NCBI RefSeq assembly: GCF_004322395.1
Contig: NZ_SCTW01000050.1
Span: 1 to 64,000 of the forward strand
Reading direction: 5' to 3'
From: Methylobacter sp.
Lineage (GTDB): Bacteria; Pseudomonadota; Gammaproteobacteria; Methylococcales; Methylomonadaceae
DNA length: 64,000 bases
Part shown: piece after piece, positions 8,710 to 16,878 of the stretch
Layout: each line of letters opens with the position of its first letter
Numbering within the stretch: the stretch's first letter is position 1
Position numbers and translations under genes: made by a program
Notes under the pieces: generated by a model
The model's database searches: none
What the model was told of the DNA's origin: nothing
Seen by the model: only the letters and a program-made list of their open reading frames with translations

Positions 8710-9417
8710 TTAAGGGATACGTAAATGTTGGCCCGGAGATATGCGATCCGGGTTGCTTAAAATATCCCGATTCGCATCAAAAATACGCGGCCATTGATTG
8801 GCATCGCTGTAGAACTGTTTGGCAATTTTAGAAAGCGTATCGCCACTAGATACGGTGTAGGTTCGAACGGATGTGGTGGCCGATCCCATTCCTGGCTCAG
8901 CAACAGCGGCGCTTGCGCTTGTTGTTTGTTGTTCAGATGTGGACGATTGCTCCTCATCTTCTTTGTTGCCGAAATAAGACGCTGCCGCTTTCCCTACAAC
9001 CGCAGCTCCCGCTGCACCCAGAAGCACTTTGCCCAATGTTGCAAGATTGCTTGATTCGGGTACCTTTCCTTCCGGTGTCAGTTTGTCGACCATGGCGGGT
9101 AAAACTTTTGAGAGTACCGATGCTCCCTGAGACTCCGGGATGCCTGCCTGTTGAGCAAGATCAGCAATCTGCTCTTTGCCCAGTACATTGGTCAGTTGGT
9201 CGGGCTGGATGCTTTTGTTTTCTCCAGTTCCAACCCATGACGAGGCTACATCACTCATTCCCGATTGTTGAAATTTTTTAACCAACCCGTCTACGCCACC
9301 CATTTTCTCTAGCATTCCCAACGCGCCGTTCAATAAATTTTGGGTTTTGTTTTCAGCTTGTTCTGAAGAATCATTTGCACCGATGGCGGATTTAACAATA
9401 TCTGTAAAAAAGCTCAT
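8710..9417 (-). CDS. YidB-like (DUF937) protein with C-terminal LysM domain
   Basis: Residues 1-135 match the YidB/DUF937 type: an [11 protein letters not shown] start, a glycine-rich amphipathic region, and [20 protein letters not shown] short hydrophobic Gly/Ala segment ([19 protein letters not shown], about 128-146) and a low-complexity Ser/Glu/Thr linker follow. The last 50 residues form a LysM domain, [20 protein letters not shown] ending SPGQHLRIP, which binds peptidoglycan. The combination suggests an envelope or stress-related protein; no signal peptide is evident, so how it reaches the wall is unclear. A strong GAGGAG precedes the ATG. It neighbours a DUF3597 gene read the same way. 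Confidence 0.8.
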   Translation of the reverse strand: MSFFTDIVKSAIGANDSSEQAENKTQNLLNGALGMLEKMGGVDGLVKKFQQSGMSDVASSWVGTGENKSIQPDQLTNVLGKEQIADLAQQAGIPESQGASVLSKVLPAMVDKLTPEGKVPESSNLATLGKVLLGAAGAAVVGKAAASYFGNKEDEEQSSTSEQQTTSASAAVAEPGMGSATTSVRTYTVSSGDTLSKIAKQFYSDANQWPRIFDANRDILSNPDRISPGQHLRIP

Positions 9418-9510
9418 AAGGTTTCTCCTCGTGAAATTCGTACAAAATAACTCGCATCAGCATGGTTCCGGTTTTAAGTAGCAATTAATGCGGTTCTCGA
9501 ATTTAGCTGT

Positions 9511-9885
9511 TTAGTCCAACAATTCTTGCGGGATATTGCCGCCGTTCTGTGCGAGTTTTTGCAATACGGTTTTATGCAGCCATATATTCATTTGGGATGA
9601 GTCGCCCATTGCTTGCGCGGGACAACCCAATTCTGCCGCAAGTTCTTTACGTGCGGCTAAACTGCTGTCAAGCCCCAATAATTTTAACAAGTCGACAATC
9701 GAAACTTTCCAGTTAAGCTTTTCTGCATGGGAAGCGGCTAATCCTTCCAATTTGCTGACGACATCGACCTCAGCAATTCCAGCAGCGGTGGCGGAAGCAG
9801 TTGCCGGTTGGGCTGTGTCAGGTGCTTTCGCAGCGGCGGCACTACGAATGCCCAGTTTTTCAAGAATGGAATTAAACAGACTCAT
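9511..9885 (-). CDS. DUF3597 family protein
   Basis: The sequence MSLFNSILEKLG, an Ala/Pro/Thr-rich linker, then WKVSIVDLLKLLGLDSSLAARKELAAELG with a NIWLHKTVLQKLAQNGG ending is the layout of DUF3597 proteins. Function is unknown; members often sit next to LysM proteins. I use the ATG at 9885 because AGAGGA lies seven bases upstream; an in-frame ATG at 9924 would add 13 residues that lack family similarity. With the adjacent DUF937-LysM gene it may form a small operon, the gap being about 90 bases. Confidence 0.75.
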   Translation of the reverse strand: MSLFNSILEKLGIRSAAAAKAPDTAQPATASATAAGIAEVDVVSKLEGLAASHAEKLNWKVSIVDLLKLLGLDSSLAARKELAAELGCPAQAMGDSSQMNIWLHKTVLQKLAQNGGNIPQELLD

Positions 9886-10021
9886 GGCGGATCCTCTAAA
9901 AAAGTATTGTTGAGTGATGGTCATGTTGATGCTTGGTGAAATTTGACCATTTAGAACAAGCTGTACAGGAATCGTCTGACCAGTGTTATTTAGTACAGAA
10001 CGCCAATAAATATTGAGCTTC

Positions 10022-10348
10022 TTAGCCCTTATTCGTGGTCAATTTTTTGACCGGCGTTAACAGGTACGGCTCGGAATGATGCTCCGGATACTGTTTTTGG
10101 CCGTAAAAAACTAATACTTTGACCAAGTCAATAATTGCTAATTTATCGCCCAAACCATGGATTAACGATAGATATATCGAACTAAATACACAATATGTAA
10201 GAATGCCTATATGAACTAACTTGGAGTATCGCCTTACGTTAGGGTCTAGATATTGCAATAACGCATTCTGCCAAACATTGTGCGGTTTAAATTCAAGGGA
10301 AATGCAGCAATTCTCATATGGAGAATTATTTCGAAGTAGTCGTTCCAT
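10022..10348 (-). CDS. hypothetical protein, possibly a decayed transposase end
   Basis: A 108-residue frame with a hydrophobic middle (GILTYCVFSSIYLSLIHGLG) followed by a basic tail. I do not recognise a family. The spacing of the hydrophobic helix and the lysine-rich end recall C-termini of some IS4/ISAs1-type transposases, and the neighbourhood already has transposase debris, but no catalytic motif is present. It could be non-coding. No convincing ribosome-binding site was seen. Confidence 0.25.
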   Translation of the reverse strand: MERLLRNNSPYENCCISLEFKPHNVWQNALLQYLDPNVRRYSKLVHIGILTYCVFSSIYLSLIHGLGDKLAIIDLVKVLVFYGQKQYPEHHSEPYLLTPVKKLTTNKG

Positions 10349-10427
10349 CCAGCGCTGTCGGAGTAGAGAACAAGAACGGTGATCGGTTACCCTATGAGTC
10401 GTGTACTAATTATTATTGAGGTAGTTA

Positions 10428-10448
10428 GACCCATCAAGTTGATGGGTC
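10428..10448. repeat. 10-bp palindrome upstream of the sensor kinase gene
   Basis: GACCCATCAA and TTGATGGGTC pair around a single G about 117 bases before the kinase start. It could be an operator or a terminator for read-through from the left; no T-run follows. Confidence 0.45.
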
Positions 10449-10564
10449 AGTCTCGAGCGTAACTTTACAAGCCCATGTGTTATTATAAGTTTTGGTCTAT
10501 AAATAGAAGCTTTAATTAATTTCGTATTTTTAGCGTTTCATCGAGTGAACAGGAAACAGAAAGA

Positions 10565-12352
10565 ATGTGGCATAGTTTAATGGAGTTGCTTGCTTCCGCG
10601 GTTAAGAGGCGTACTGTTTCAAACATTACTGTGAGCCGGGAGATTCAGGAAGAATCACAACACCAACTCAATCGGCAGTTGGAACAACGCATAGCCGAGC
10701 GTACCGAACGCTTGCATATGATGATAGAAGCTTCCAAAGAAGCGGTGGTAACCATTAATCAAAATGGATACGTCGAAGAGTGGAACGCTATGGCTGAGCA
10801 TATGTTCGGGTGGTCGCGCCGCGAAGCCATCGGCCAGCGCTTGTCAGACATGATTATTCCCCACAAGTACCGGGAAGCGCATGAAATCGGCATAAAGCGC
10901 TTTCTGGCAACGGAGCAATGCACAGTGCTGAATCAGACGCTGGAGCTTTCGGCGCTTAAGCGGTCCGGCGAAGAGTTTCCTATAGAGCTTTCGGTCTGGC
11001 CTGTGCGTTGTGCCGAAGGCTACATTTTCAGCGCATTCCTGCGCGACATTACAGAACGGAAACAAGCCCTGCGAGTTGCCAAAGAGCAAGTTGAGCGAAC
11101 GCTGCTTTTTCGCACAGTCTTGTACGACTTGTCACGCATGGTCAAAACCGATTTCAACGATTCTATCCTGAATATTTTAAAGTCCACATCCGAGACACTA
11201 GGCGTGGCGCGTATGGTTTTCAGCCGATTTTCCCACTGTCACTCGACGCTACAGACCGAAATGATATACCGCTCGGCTTCCGACGATACCGCGCCCGAAT
11301 CGGAGTGCGGCGACTTCAGTGTCGATCTGTATCCGCAATATTTTTCCGTTATCATTTCCAACCGTCCGGTGGTGGTCGACGATGTCCAATCCGATCCTGC
11401 GACAGCGGAACTTGTGGACAATTATTTGATTCCATTAGGTATCACCTCCATGTTGGACGTGCCGGTGTGGTTGGACGGACGAGTGGTAGCGGTTATTTGT
11501 CACGAACACGTCGGACCTTCGCGAAGCTGGACTACAGAGGAAGTTGACTTCGCATTTTGCATCAGCAATTTGGTGGCGCTTGCTCTGGAAGCGGCTAATC
11601 GCATGCAGACTGAGGAAGAACTGCGTCAAGCCGAAGCCGATGTCCGGAAAGCTTTGGTTCGCGAACAGGAATTGAATGAATTAAAATCCCGTTTCGTGTC
11701 TATGGCTTCCCATGAATTCCGCACCCCTTTAACCGCCATTTTGTCTTCCGCAGAACTTCTTGAGGCTTACAGCGAACGATTGAGCTTAGAGAAGAAAGCG
11801 GATCTAATCGGTATGATCAAAACGGCTGTTAAGAGCATGACTCATATGCTGGAAGAGGTATTGTTTATCGGCAAGTCGGATACAGGGCATTTACAATTCA
11901 ACCCGACCTCCATTGAGGTCGACAGCTTTTGTGAGCATCTCTTGAAAGAAATCCGCGTCGGAGTAGGCAAAGATCACATCATCGAATACCGCGCCATCGG
12001 CCACTGTATATCGTCCATGATCGATCCTCACCTGTTGCGTCAAATCCTACTGAATCTATTGAGCAACGGCATAAAATTTTCACCGAAAGGTTCAACGATA
12101 AATTTTACCTGCAATTGCGATAGTGGGGGCATTGTCTTCGAGATTGCCGATCAAGGGGTCGGCATCCCGATGGAGGATAGGGCTAATCTATTCAGTACTT
12201 TTCACCGCGCCGGCAACGTTAGTAATATACAGGGCACTGGGCTTGGGCTTGCGATTGTCAAAAAATGCGTCGATCTTCATGGCGGCGAAATCGACTACAC
12301 CAGCGAAGTTGGAAAGGGCACACGTTTCCTGGTGCGAATACCATTTTTATAA
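10565..12352 (+). CDS. soluble PAS-GAF sensor histidine kinase
   Basis: Order of parts: a short coiled coil (about 25-50), a PAS domain (about 52-170, ending FLRDITERKQA), a GAF-like domain (about 185-340), a HisKA dimerisation helix with the phospho-accepting H383 in SMASHEFRTPL, and a HATPase_c domain (LLNLLSNGIKFSP; GIPMEDRANLF; GTGLGLAIVKK). No transmembrane helix, so it should sense something inside the cell. It is the first of three collinear genes ending in a sigma54 activator. The likely path is phosphotransfer to the 129-residue receiver or the NtrC-type protein, and on to the prenyltransferase/cyclase genes. The ligand is unknown. Confidence 0.9.
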   Translation: MWHSLMELLASAVKRRTVSNITVSREIQEESQHQLNRQLEQRIAERTERLHMMIEASKEAVVTINQNGYVEEWNAMAEHMFGWSRREAIGQRLSDMIIPHKYREAHEIGIKRFLATEQCTVLNQTLELSALKRSGEEFPIELSVWPVRCAEGYIFSAFLRDITERKQALRVAKEQVERTLLFRTVLYDLSRMVKTDFNDSILNILKSTSETLGVARMVFSRFSHCHSTLQTEMIYRSASDDTAPESECGDFSVDLYPQYFSVIISNRPVVVDDVQSDPATAELVDNYLIPLGITSMLDVPVWLDGRVVAVICHEHVGPSRSWTTEEVDFAFCISNLVALALEAANRMQTEEELRQAEADVRKALVREQELNELKSRFVSMASHEFRTPLTAILSSAELLEAYSERLSLEKKADLIGMIKTAVKSMTHMLEEVLFIGKSDTGHLQFNPTSIEVDSFCEHLLKEIRVGVGKDHIIEYRAIGHCISSMIDPHLLRQILLNLLSNGIKFSPKGSTINFTCNCDSGGIVFEIADQGVGIPMEDRANLFSTFHRAGNVSNIQGTGLGLAIVKKCVDLHGGEIDYTSEVGKGTRFLVRIPFL

Positions 12353-12372
12353 TTTTATATAGATAATTTTCG

Positions 12373-12762
12373 ATGGCGAAAATCCTTGTAGTTGAAAACG
12401 ATTTGGCACTGCGTATATTGGTTACTCAATTGCTGGAATTAGAAGGGTATACCGTGGTTGCGGCGGAGAATGGCGCCGTCGCTCTGGAGTTTGTCGAAAA
12501 CGAACCTCCGGATCTGGTGCTTTGCGATCTGCTGATGCCGGAAGTTGATGGTTACCAGGTTTTGCATCGATTGATGCAAAACCCGTTGACTGCGTCAATC
12601 CCGTTGATTTTTTTGACTGCCAGCGCATTGCCCAGCGATCGCGAATACTGTTTAGAAAACGGCGCCAAAGGGTTTATGACTAAACCCTTCCATCACCTTG
12701 AACTCTTGGATTTGATCAGCAACCTCCTACCTGAGCCCAATGTAAGCGTCCCTAACCTATGA
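12373..12762 (+). CDS. stand-alone response-regulator receiver
   Basis: A single CheY-like domain of 129 residues: acidic pocket ENDLA near residues 9-10, phosphoryl acceptor D52 in LVLCDLLMPEVDG, the conserved threonine/serine region FLTASA, and the KPFHH lysine. No output domain, so it may act as a phosphate shuttle or bind a partner. Twenty bases separate it from the kinase, and its TGA overlaps the ATG of the sigma54 activator (ATGA), so the two are translationally coupled. Confidence 0.92.
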   Translation: MAKILVVENDLALRILVTQLLELEGYTVVAAENGAVALEFVENEPPDLVLCDLLMPEVDGYQVLHRLMQNPLTASIPLIFLTASALPSDREYCLENGAKGFMTKPFHHLELLDLISNLLPEPNVSVPNL

Positions 12763-14099
12763 AATCTCAAATTCTTGCAGTAGACGATGACCCCGCCCTG
12801 CTCAAACTTCTATCCATGCGGCTGGATCTGGAAGGTTATGCCGTGACCGAAGCTTCCAGCGGGGAAGAGGCTTTGGCGAAAATGGCCGGCTACAGCCCGC
12901 ATCTGGTTATCACCGACGTAAGCATGGGCGGAATGGATGGCTTGGCGCTGTTCGACATTCTGAAAAAATCCCATCCGGCGTTGCCCGTTATTATTCTGAC
13001 TGCTCATGCTTCGATTTCCCATGCAGTGGATGCTATGCGTCAGGGCGTGTTCGGTTATTTGACTAAACCGTTCGAGGCCGAAGCGCTGCTGGCGGAAGTG
13101 AAACGAGCTCTGGGGCAAAGTGGGGGCTCGTCCGCGAATGAATTCGACTGGAAGACTGCAATAGTTACTCGCAATACGCAGATGGAAGCGGTGCTCAACG
13201 AGGCCCGTATGATCGCAGTTCAAGATGCCAGTGTGCTGATAACCGGCGCATCGGGAACCGGCAAAGAGCTCATGGCCCAGGCGATCCACCGTATCAGCCC
13301 GCGCTCCGATGAGCCCTTCACAGCCATCAATTGCGGCGCAATTCCCGAGAACCTACTGGAATCGGAACTGTTTGGCCACGTCAAAGGGGCTTTTACCGGT
13401 GCGGCAAAAGACCACAAAGGCTTGTTTGTAGCGACCCAAGGCGGCACGTTGTTCCTGGATGAAATCGGTGACATGCCGCTACCCCTGCAAGTGAAGCTGC
13501 TGCGTGTCCTTCAGGAGAAGGCAGTACGTCCGGTCGGCGCTTTGCACATTACATCCATCGACGTTCGCATCGTGTCAGCTACCCACCGCGATCTGGAAAA
13601 GGAGATCGCCGAAGGCCGCTTCCGGGAAGACCTGTACTACCGTCTGAACGTGGTGAATCTCTGCCTGCCCGGCCTGAACGAACGATCCGACGACATTCCC
13701 CTGTTGGCTAAGCACTTTCTGTTTCAGCTGGCGGAAAAATACGGCAAAAACATCAATGGATTCGCGCCTGACGCGATGGAAATTCTGCTGACTGCATCCT
13801 GGCCGGGCAACATCAGGCAGCTGCTGAATGTCGTCGAGAAAGTCGTGGCCCTGTCAACCACGGAAATCATAACGGCCAGCCTGATACAGCGCGCCCTGCA
13901 ACGGCAGACCGACGATTCGGTTTCGCTGGACGAGGCAAAGAAGGACTTTGAGCGAGACTATCTGATACGCCTGATGAAAATGACTCAAGGGAATGTCGCC
14001 CACGCGGCCAAGATTGCCAAAAGGAACCGTAGCGAATTTTATACGCTGCTGCGCCGCCATAATCTGGAACCGGGACAGTTTAAAGACGATTCCGATTAA
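12759..14099 (+). CDS. NtrC-family sigma54-dependent response regulator
   Basis: Receiver domain residues 1-120 with acceptor D53 (LVITDVSMGGMDG) and KPFEA. The AAA+ domain at about 145-375 has Walker A GASGTGKE, the sigma54-contacting GAFTGA loop in GHVKGAFTGAAKDHKG, and Walker B GGTLFLDEIGD. A Fis-type helix-turn-helix lies at about 405-440 (NVAHAAKIAKRNRSEFYTLL). It resembles GlrR/QseF in layout. Phosphorylation should let it remodel sigma54-RNA polymerase at a distant promoter. There is no glmY-type sRNA or qseG gene beside it; the nearest downstream targets are the UbiA-type and terpene-cyclase-like genes. Its DNA-binding dyads may be the palindromes at 14331-14409. Confidence 0.93.
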   Translation: MKSQILAVDDDPALLKLLSMRLDLEGYAVTEASSGEEALAKMAGYSPHLVITDVSMGGMDGLALFDILKKSHPALPVIILTAHASISHAVDAMRQGVFGYLTKPFEAEALLAEVKRALGQSGGSSANEFDWKTAIVTRNTQMEAVLNEARMIAVQDASVLITGASGTGKELMAQAIHRISPRSDEPFTAINCGAIPENLLESELFGHVKGAFTGAAKDHKGLFVATQGGTLFLDEIGDMPLPLQVKLLRVLQEKAVRPVGALHITSIDVRIVSATHRDLEKEIAEGRFREDLYYRLNVVNLCLPGLNERSDDIPLLAKHFLFQLAEKYGKNINGFAPDAMEILLTASWPGNIRQLLNVVEKVVALSTTEIITASLIQRALQRQTDDSVSLDEAKKDFERDYLIRLMKMTQGNVAHAAKIAKRNRSEFYTLLRRHNLEPGQFKDDSD

Positions 14100-14330
14100 C
14101 GGGTCGTGACACATGAATTGCTGATCACTATAACGTCATGCCGGGTGAAGGGTGCGGTATAAAAATATGTCGAATGAGCTTCGAGTTAATTGTAATCTCC
14201 GTATTTCCCTGCCGAATCAAGATGAGAAACGCTTCCTATCAGCCATGATTGGCGAAGAAAGGCTGTTTGCTCCGAACAACATATATAAAACAATTATTAT
14301 TCAACAAGTTAACCTATTTTCAATATAACC
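14100..14330. other. intergenic DNA after the sigma54 activator
   Basis: No frame or strong repeat is seen in this part. The interesting signals lie in the following 200 bases. Confidence 0.4.
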
Positions 14331-14369
14331 CTGTTGGGCTATCCCAACAGATGGCGCTGTTGGGATAGC
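14331..14369. promoter_or_regulatory. nested palindromes with three half-sites
   Basis: CTGTTGGG - CTAT - CCCAACAG (14331-14350) overlaps GCTATCCCAACAG - ATGGCG - CTGTTGGGATAGC (14338-14369). The middle CCCAACAG can pair with either flank, so three half-sites give two mutually exclusive hairpins or two overlapping dyads. Given an NtrC-type gene just upstream and a target operon just downstream, upstream activator binding sites are a reasonable reading. A mobile palindromic repeat or an RNA switch are alternatives. Confidence 0.5.
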
Positions 14370-14382
14370 TTCAAAAATTACC

Positions 14383-14409
14383 ATATCGCATTGATTTATA
14401 ATGCGATAT
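14383..14409. promoter_or_regulatory. 10-bp palindrome next to a possible sigma54 promoter
   Basis: ATATCGCATT and AATGCGATAT are separated by seven bases. The dyad ends six bases before a TTGGCACG element. It may be an operator, or a site for an architectural protein such as IHF given its A/T richness. Confidence 0.45.
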
Positions 14410-14414
14410 TCAGG

Positions 14415-14430
14415 TTGGCACGATTCATTC
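14415..14430 (+). promoter_or_regulatory. possible sigma54 promoter for the UbiA/cyclase genes
   Basis: TTGGCACG matches the -24 consensus exactly. The -12 position, where TTGC is expected after four bases, reads ATTC, so the GC is only half kept. The distance to the downstream ATG (about 100 bases) and the NtrC-type gene upstream support it. The weak -12 element keeps this tentative. Confidence 0.35.
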
Positions 14431-14529
14431 ATTATATTTCTTCGAACAGGGCCGGCAATACGCCGGATTAATTAAAAAAACAGCCCTTGTACCGGTATCC
14501 CGGCATACATGAATCGAAGAGGAATCCTT

Positions 14530-15495
14530 ATGCTAAAGCCTACGCTTACACTCAATCCGAATGAGTTTTTTGCGCTTTCATTCTCACCCTTAGCGCCACT
14601 TCAGCGCAGGTTGGCCGACGCCCTTCAGCATGGCTCCAGTCTGGGCCTTTTTTTACCCGCTGCCGCCGCAAGCACTGTTTCGGCTGTTTCTCTTGCGATC
14701 AGCGGCGGAATTTCTTTGTCCTTGGCGCTGGCGACGTTTCTGCTGGTATATTCCAGCTACCTGATTGATCATCTGGCGGATGTGGGGCGTTTCGACGGTG
14801 AGCTGGATTCTGACCGCGGCCGATCCATGGCTCGCCACCAGCGCATCTTCGCTGTGTGCGGCGTGACTGCGTTCCTAGGCGCATTGGGAATCACTGCGCT
14901 GGAAGCAAATTTAGCCTCGGTATTGTTGCTGTTAGCGTTTCCGCTGTCGGTGGTGCTCTACGGAACCGAATGGTTCGGCAGGTTCACGTTTGGACTTCTG
15001 AGATACCGCCGCTTGAAGGATATTCCCGGTATCAAGGCGTTCTATACTGCTTTTTTCTGGGGGCTTTTGATGGTTTACGCCGACTGTTTTCTTGGCGGTG
15101 GCGGATTGCCGGTTCTCGTATTCTTCTTCGGCTATATGCTAATGAGCGATTTTGTGAACACAGTGTTTTGTGATTTCAAGGATCTACATCGGGATCGTGC
15201 CGACGGCGTGGCTACGCTGCCGCTTCTGCTGGGCGTGCCGCAAACCTTTCAGTTACTGCGCCTCGCCAATCATTTCTCTGTGTTGTGGCTGTGCGGATTT
15301 GTAGCGGCCGGCTGGGTTCCAGTCGGGCTACTAGGGCTGGCCCTGATCCATCCTTATGTGTCGGCCGTTCTCGGCCATGGTGAACGAGGTCTGGCAAAAG
15401 GAAAACTACCCGGCGATGCCGTTATGGACGCGGAATTCCTGCTGTGGCTGCCCTGTGCGCTATTGGGATTCTGGCTGTTTTCGACGCTAGCTTGA
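14530..15495 (+). CDS. UbiA-family membrane prenyltransferase
   Basis: A polytopic protein with about eight or nine hydrophobic helices. Two aspartate-rich loops match the UbiA superfamily: first YLIDHLADVGRFDGE (D80, D84, D89 from this start), second CDFKDLHRDRADGVATLP (D215, D218, D222, D225), the latter in the canonical DxxDxxxD-GVxTLP form. Such enzymes bind Mg-diphosphate and move a prenyl group onto an aromatic or lipid acceptor in the membrane. The acceptor is unknown; the first motif is not the UbiA ubiquinone signature, so this is not simply ubiA. I start at the ATG at 14530, which has GAAGAGGA upstream, rather than 14509. It is followed by a cyclase-like gene 36 bases on. Confidence 0.8.
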   Translation: MLKPTLTLNPNEFFALSFSPLAPLQRRLADALQHGSSLGLFLPAAAASTVSAVSLAISGGISLSLALATFLLVYSSYLIDHLADVGRFDGELDSDRGRSMARHQRIFAVCGVTAFLGALGITALEANLASVLLLLAFPLSVVLYGTEWFGRFTFGLLRYRRLKDIPGIKAFYTAFFWGLLMVYADCFLGGGGLPVLVFFFGYMLMSDFVNTVFCDFKDLHRDRADGVATLPLLLGVPQTFQLLRLANHFSVLWLCGFVAAGWVPVGLLGLALIHPYVSAVLGHGERGLAKGKLPGDAVMDAEFLLWLPCALLGFWLFSTLA

Positions 15496-15531
15496 AATGA
15501 AACATGCAATTCTGAAATGGAAAATATAATC

Positions 15532-16182
15532 ATGACACCGACACAACAATTTATATTCAATCTGTCCGCCTCGTCCTCCGCAATTCTCTGGCTGGTCTGC
15601 TATGCGCTGATTATCCGCCGCGGGTTTAAGGATCGCACTTACGGCATGCCGTTGGCGCCGCTCTGTGTTAACATGTCGTATGAATTCATCTTCGGGATAC
15701 TTCATCCCGATGATCCACCAATGAACTATGCGAATATCGCCTGGATTCTGGTTGATCTAGTCATCGTCTACCAATACTTGCGCTTTGCTCCCAAAGAGTT
15801 TCCTGCTCAATTACCCCGGCAGTGGTTTTATCCGGCTTCCGTCCTGGCTTTAATTACCGCCTTTGCCGGTGTGTTGTCCATCACTTACGAGTTTCAGGAT
15901 TGGCATGGCAACTATACCGGATGGGGGGATCAACTGCTGATTTCCATCACTTTTTCTTGTTTGCTGTTACGCAGGCAAAGCGTTCGAGGCCAGTCGTTGT
16001 ATATCGTTCTGTCGCGAATGTTAGGCTCAATCGTACTTATACCCGGACAGTACATCCAGACTCCCCATTCCTTTTTTATCGCTTATGTGTGGGTTGCCTT
16101 CGTTGTGTTTGACAGCCTCTACATCATGCTTTACCTGCGTCAATGCCGGGTGGAGAACATTAATCCCTGGACGCGGTTTTGA
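15532..16182 (+). CDS. PaxB/Pyr4-like transmembrane terpene cyclase candidate
   Basis: A small protein (about 216 residues) with seven predicted membrane helices. The loop MPLAPLCVNMSYEFIFG, then WILVDLVIVYQYLRF, and VFDSLYIMLYL near the end match what I know of the PaxB-like/Pyr4 family of non-squalene membrane terpene cyclases. In fungal Pyr4 a glutamate in the second helix region and an aspartate near the end (E63, D218) are essential; here the equivalents would be the Glu of NMSYEF and the Asp of VFDSLY, about 143 residues apart. The preceding UbiA-type gene fits, since these cyclases act on prenylated substrates. The start could also be 15517. Identification is by motif recall, so the function is inferred. 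Confidence 0.6.
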   Translation: MTPTQQFIFNLSASSSAILWLVCYALIIRRGFKDRTYGMPLAPLCVNMSYEFIFGILHPDDPPMNYANIAWILVDLVIVYQYLRFAPKEFPAQLPRQWFYPASVLALITAFAGVLSITYEFQDWHGNYTGWGDQLLISITFSCLLLRRQSVRGQSLYIVLSRMLGSIVLIPGQYIQTPHSFFIAYVWVAFVVFDSLYIMLYLRQCRVENINPWTRF

Positions 16183-16195
16183 ACCGGCATACTCG

Positions 16196-16224
16196 CACCG
16201 AGCGCGCGAGCATGCCGCTCGGTG
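16196..16224. terminator. hairpin after the UbiA/cyclase operon
   Basis: CACCGAGCG and CGCTCGGTG enclose an 11-base loop, 13 bases after the cyclase stop. Position suits a terminator; the lack of a T-run means it may rely on Rho or be a repeat. Confidence 0.45.
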
Positions 16225-16273
16225 TGGGATTAACCGTCTAGTGTTACAGCGTTTTCAGTCTTGGTAAATAACC

Positions 16274-16350
16274 TTGGTGGATGCGTTGCACTTATCCCAC
16301 CCTACTTCAAGTGTCGCTGGTAGGGTGGATAAGCAACACGCATCCACCAA
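16274..16350. repeat. long inverted repeat of the 'GGATGCG...CCACCCTAC' type
   Basis: Arms of about 31 bases, TTGGTGGATGCGTTGC...CCACCCTAC and its near-perfect complement, flank a 14-base loop. This type of palindrome with CCACCCTAC ends is widespread in bacterial genomes. It lies between convergent genes and could form a strong cruciform or hairpin. Confidence 0.75.
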
Positions 16351-16459
16351 CGATGTAACTAACGCAATATGAAAATGCTGTAAGTTGTAAGTCTTTTTGT
16401 CTGATCGTTTATGGATTAATCATTTTTCATTTTTGTCGTTCAGTTTATGGATAACCGAA

Positions 16460-16876
16460 TCATTTTCCACGCCGCTCAATGATGCTGTACAAAGCCATGC
16501 CGGACAGCATCGCCGCAACAAATATCCATGCTTTGGGTTGTCCTGCCGCCGCACTGACAACGGCGGGTCCCGGGCAAAATCCGGCGATTCCCCAACCGAC
16601 GCCAAAAGCCGTACTGCCCAACAGCAAACGCTTATCCAGATTGGTCGCGGTGGGCAGTTGCATAGGCGCTCCCAGCAAACTGCGCCGGCGCTTTTTGGCT
16701 AAAGCAAAGCCGCCGGAGCCGATCAGGATAGCGCCGCCCATGACGAAAGCGAGCGACGGATCCCAGGCACCGGCCAAATCCAAAAAGCCGATAATCTTAG
16801 CCGGGTTGGTCATGCCGGAAACGATAAGCCCCAAACCGAAGATCAATCCAACAAAAAAGGCACTAATATTCAACAT
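16460..16876 (-). CDS. YeeE/YedE-type transporter, C-terminal half
   Basis: A four-helix membrane protein of about 138 residues. It has GFCPGPAVVSAAAGQ, the second conserved cysteine loop of YedE/TsuA-type thiosulfate/sulfur transporters. It is one half of the split version, paired with the gene just upstream (gap two bases). The start is the ATG at 16876 because MLNISAFFVGLIFGLGLI begins the first helix; the longer frame overlaps the partner gene. The likely job is import of a sulfur compound such as thiosulfate; the substrate is inferred from the family only. Confidence 0.85.
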   Translation of the reverse strand: MLNISAFFVGLIFGLGLIVSGMTNPAKIIGFLDLAGAWDPSLAFVMGGAILIGSGGFALAKKRRRSLLGAPMQLPTATNLDKRLLLGSTAFGVGWGIAGFCPGPAVVSAAAGQPKAWIFVAAMLSGMALYSIIERRGK

Positions 16877-16878
16877 AA

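Noticed and set aside
10022-10348. Confident transposase pseudogene
   Set aside because: Only a vague resemblance in a hydrophobic helix and basic tail; no catalytic residues seen.
14509-14529. Earlier ATG of the UbiA-type gene
   Set aside because: The GAAGAGGA ribosome site lies inside this stretch and fits the ATG at 14530.
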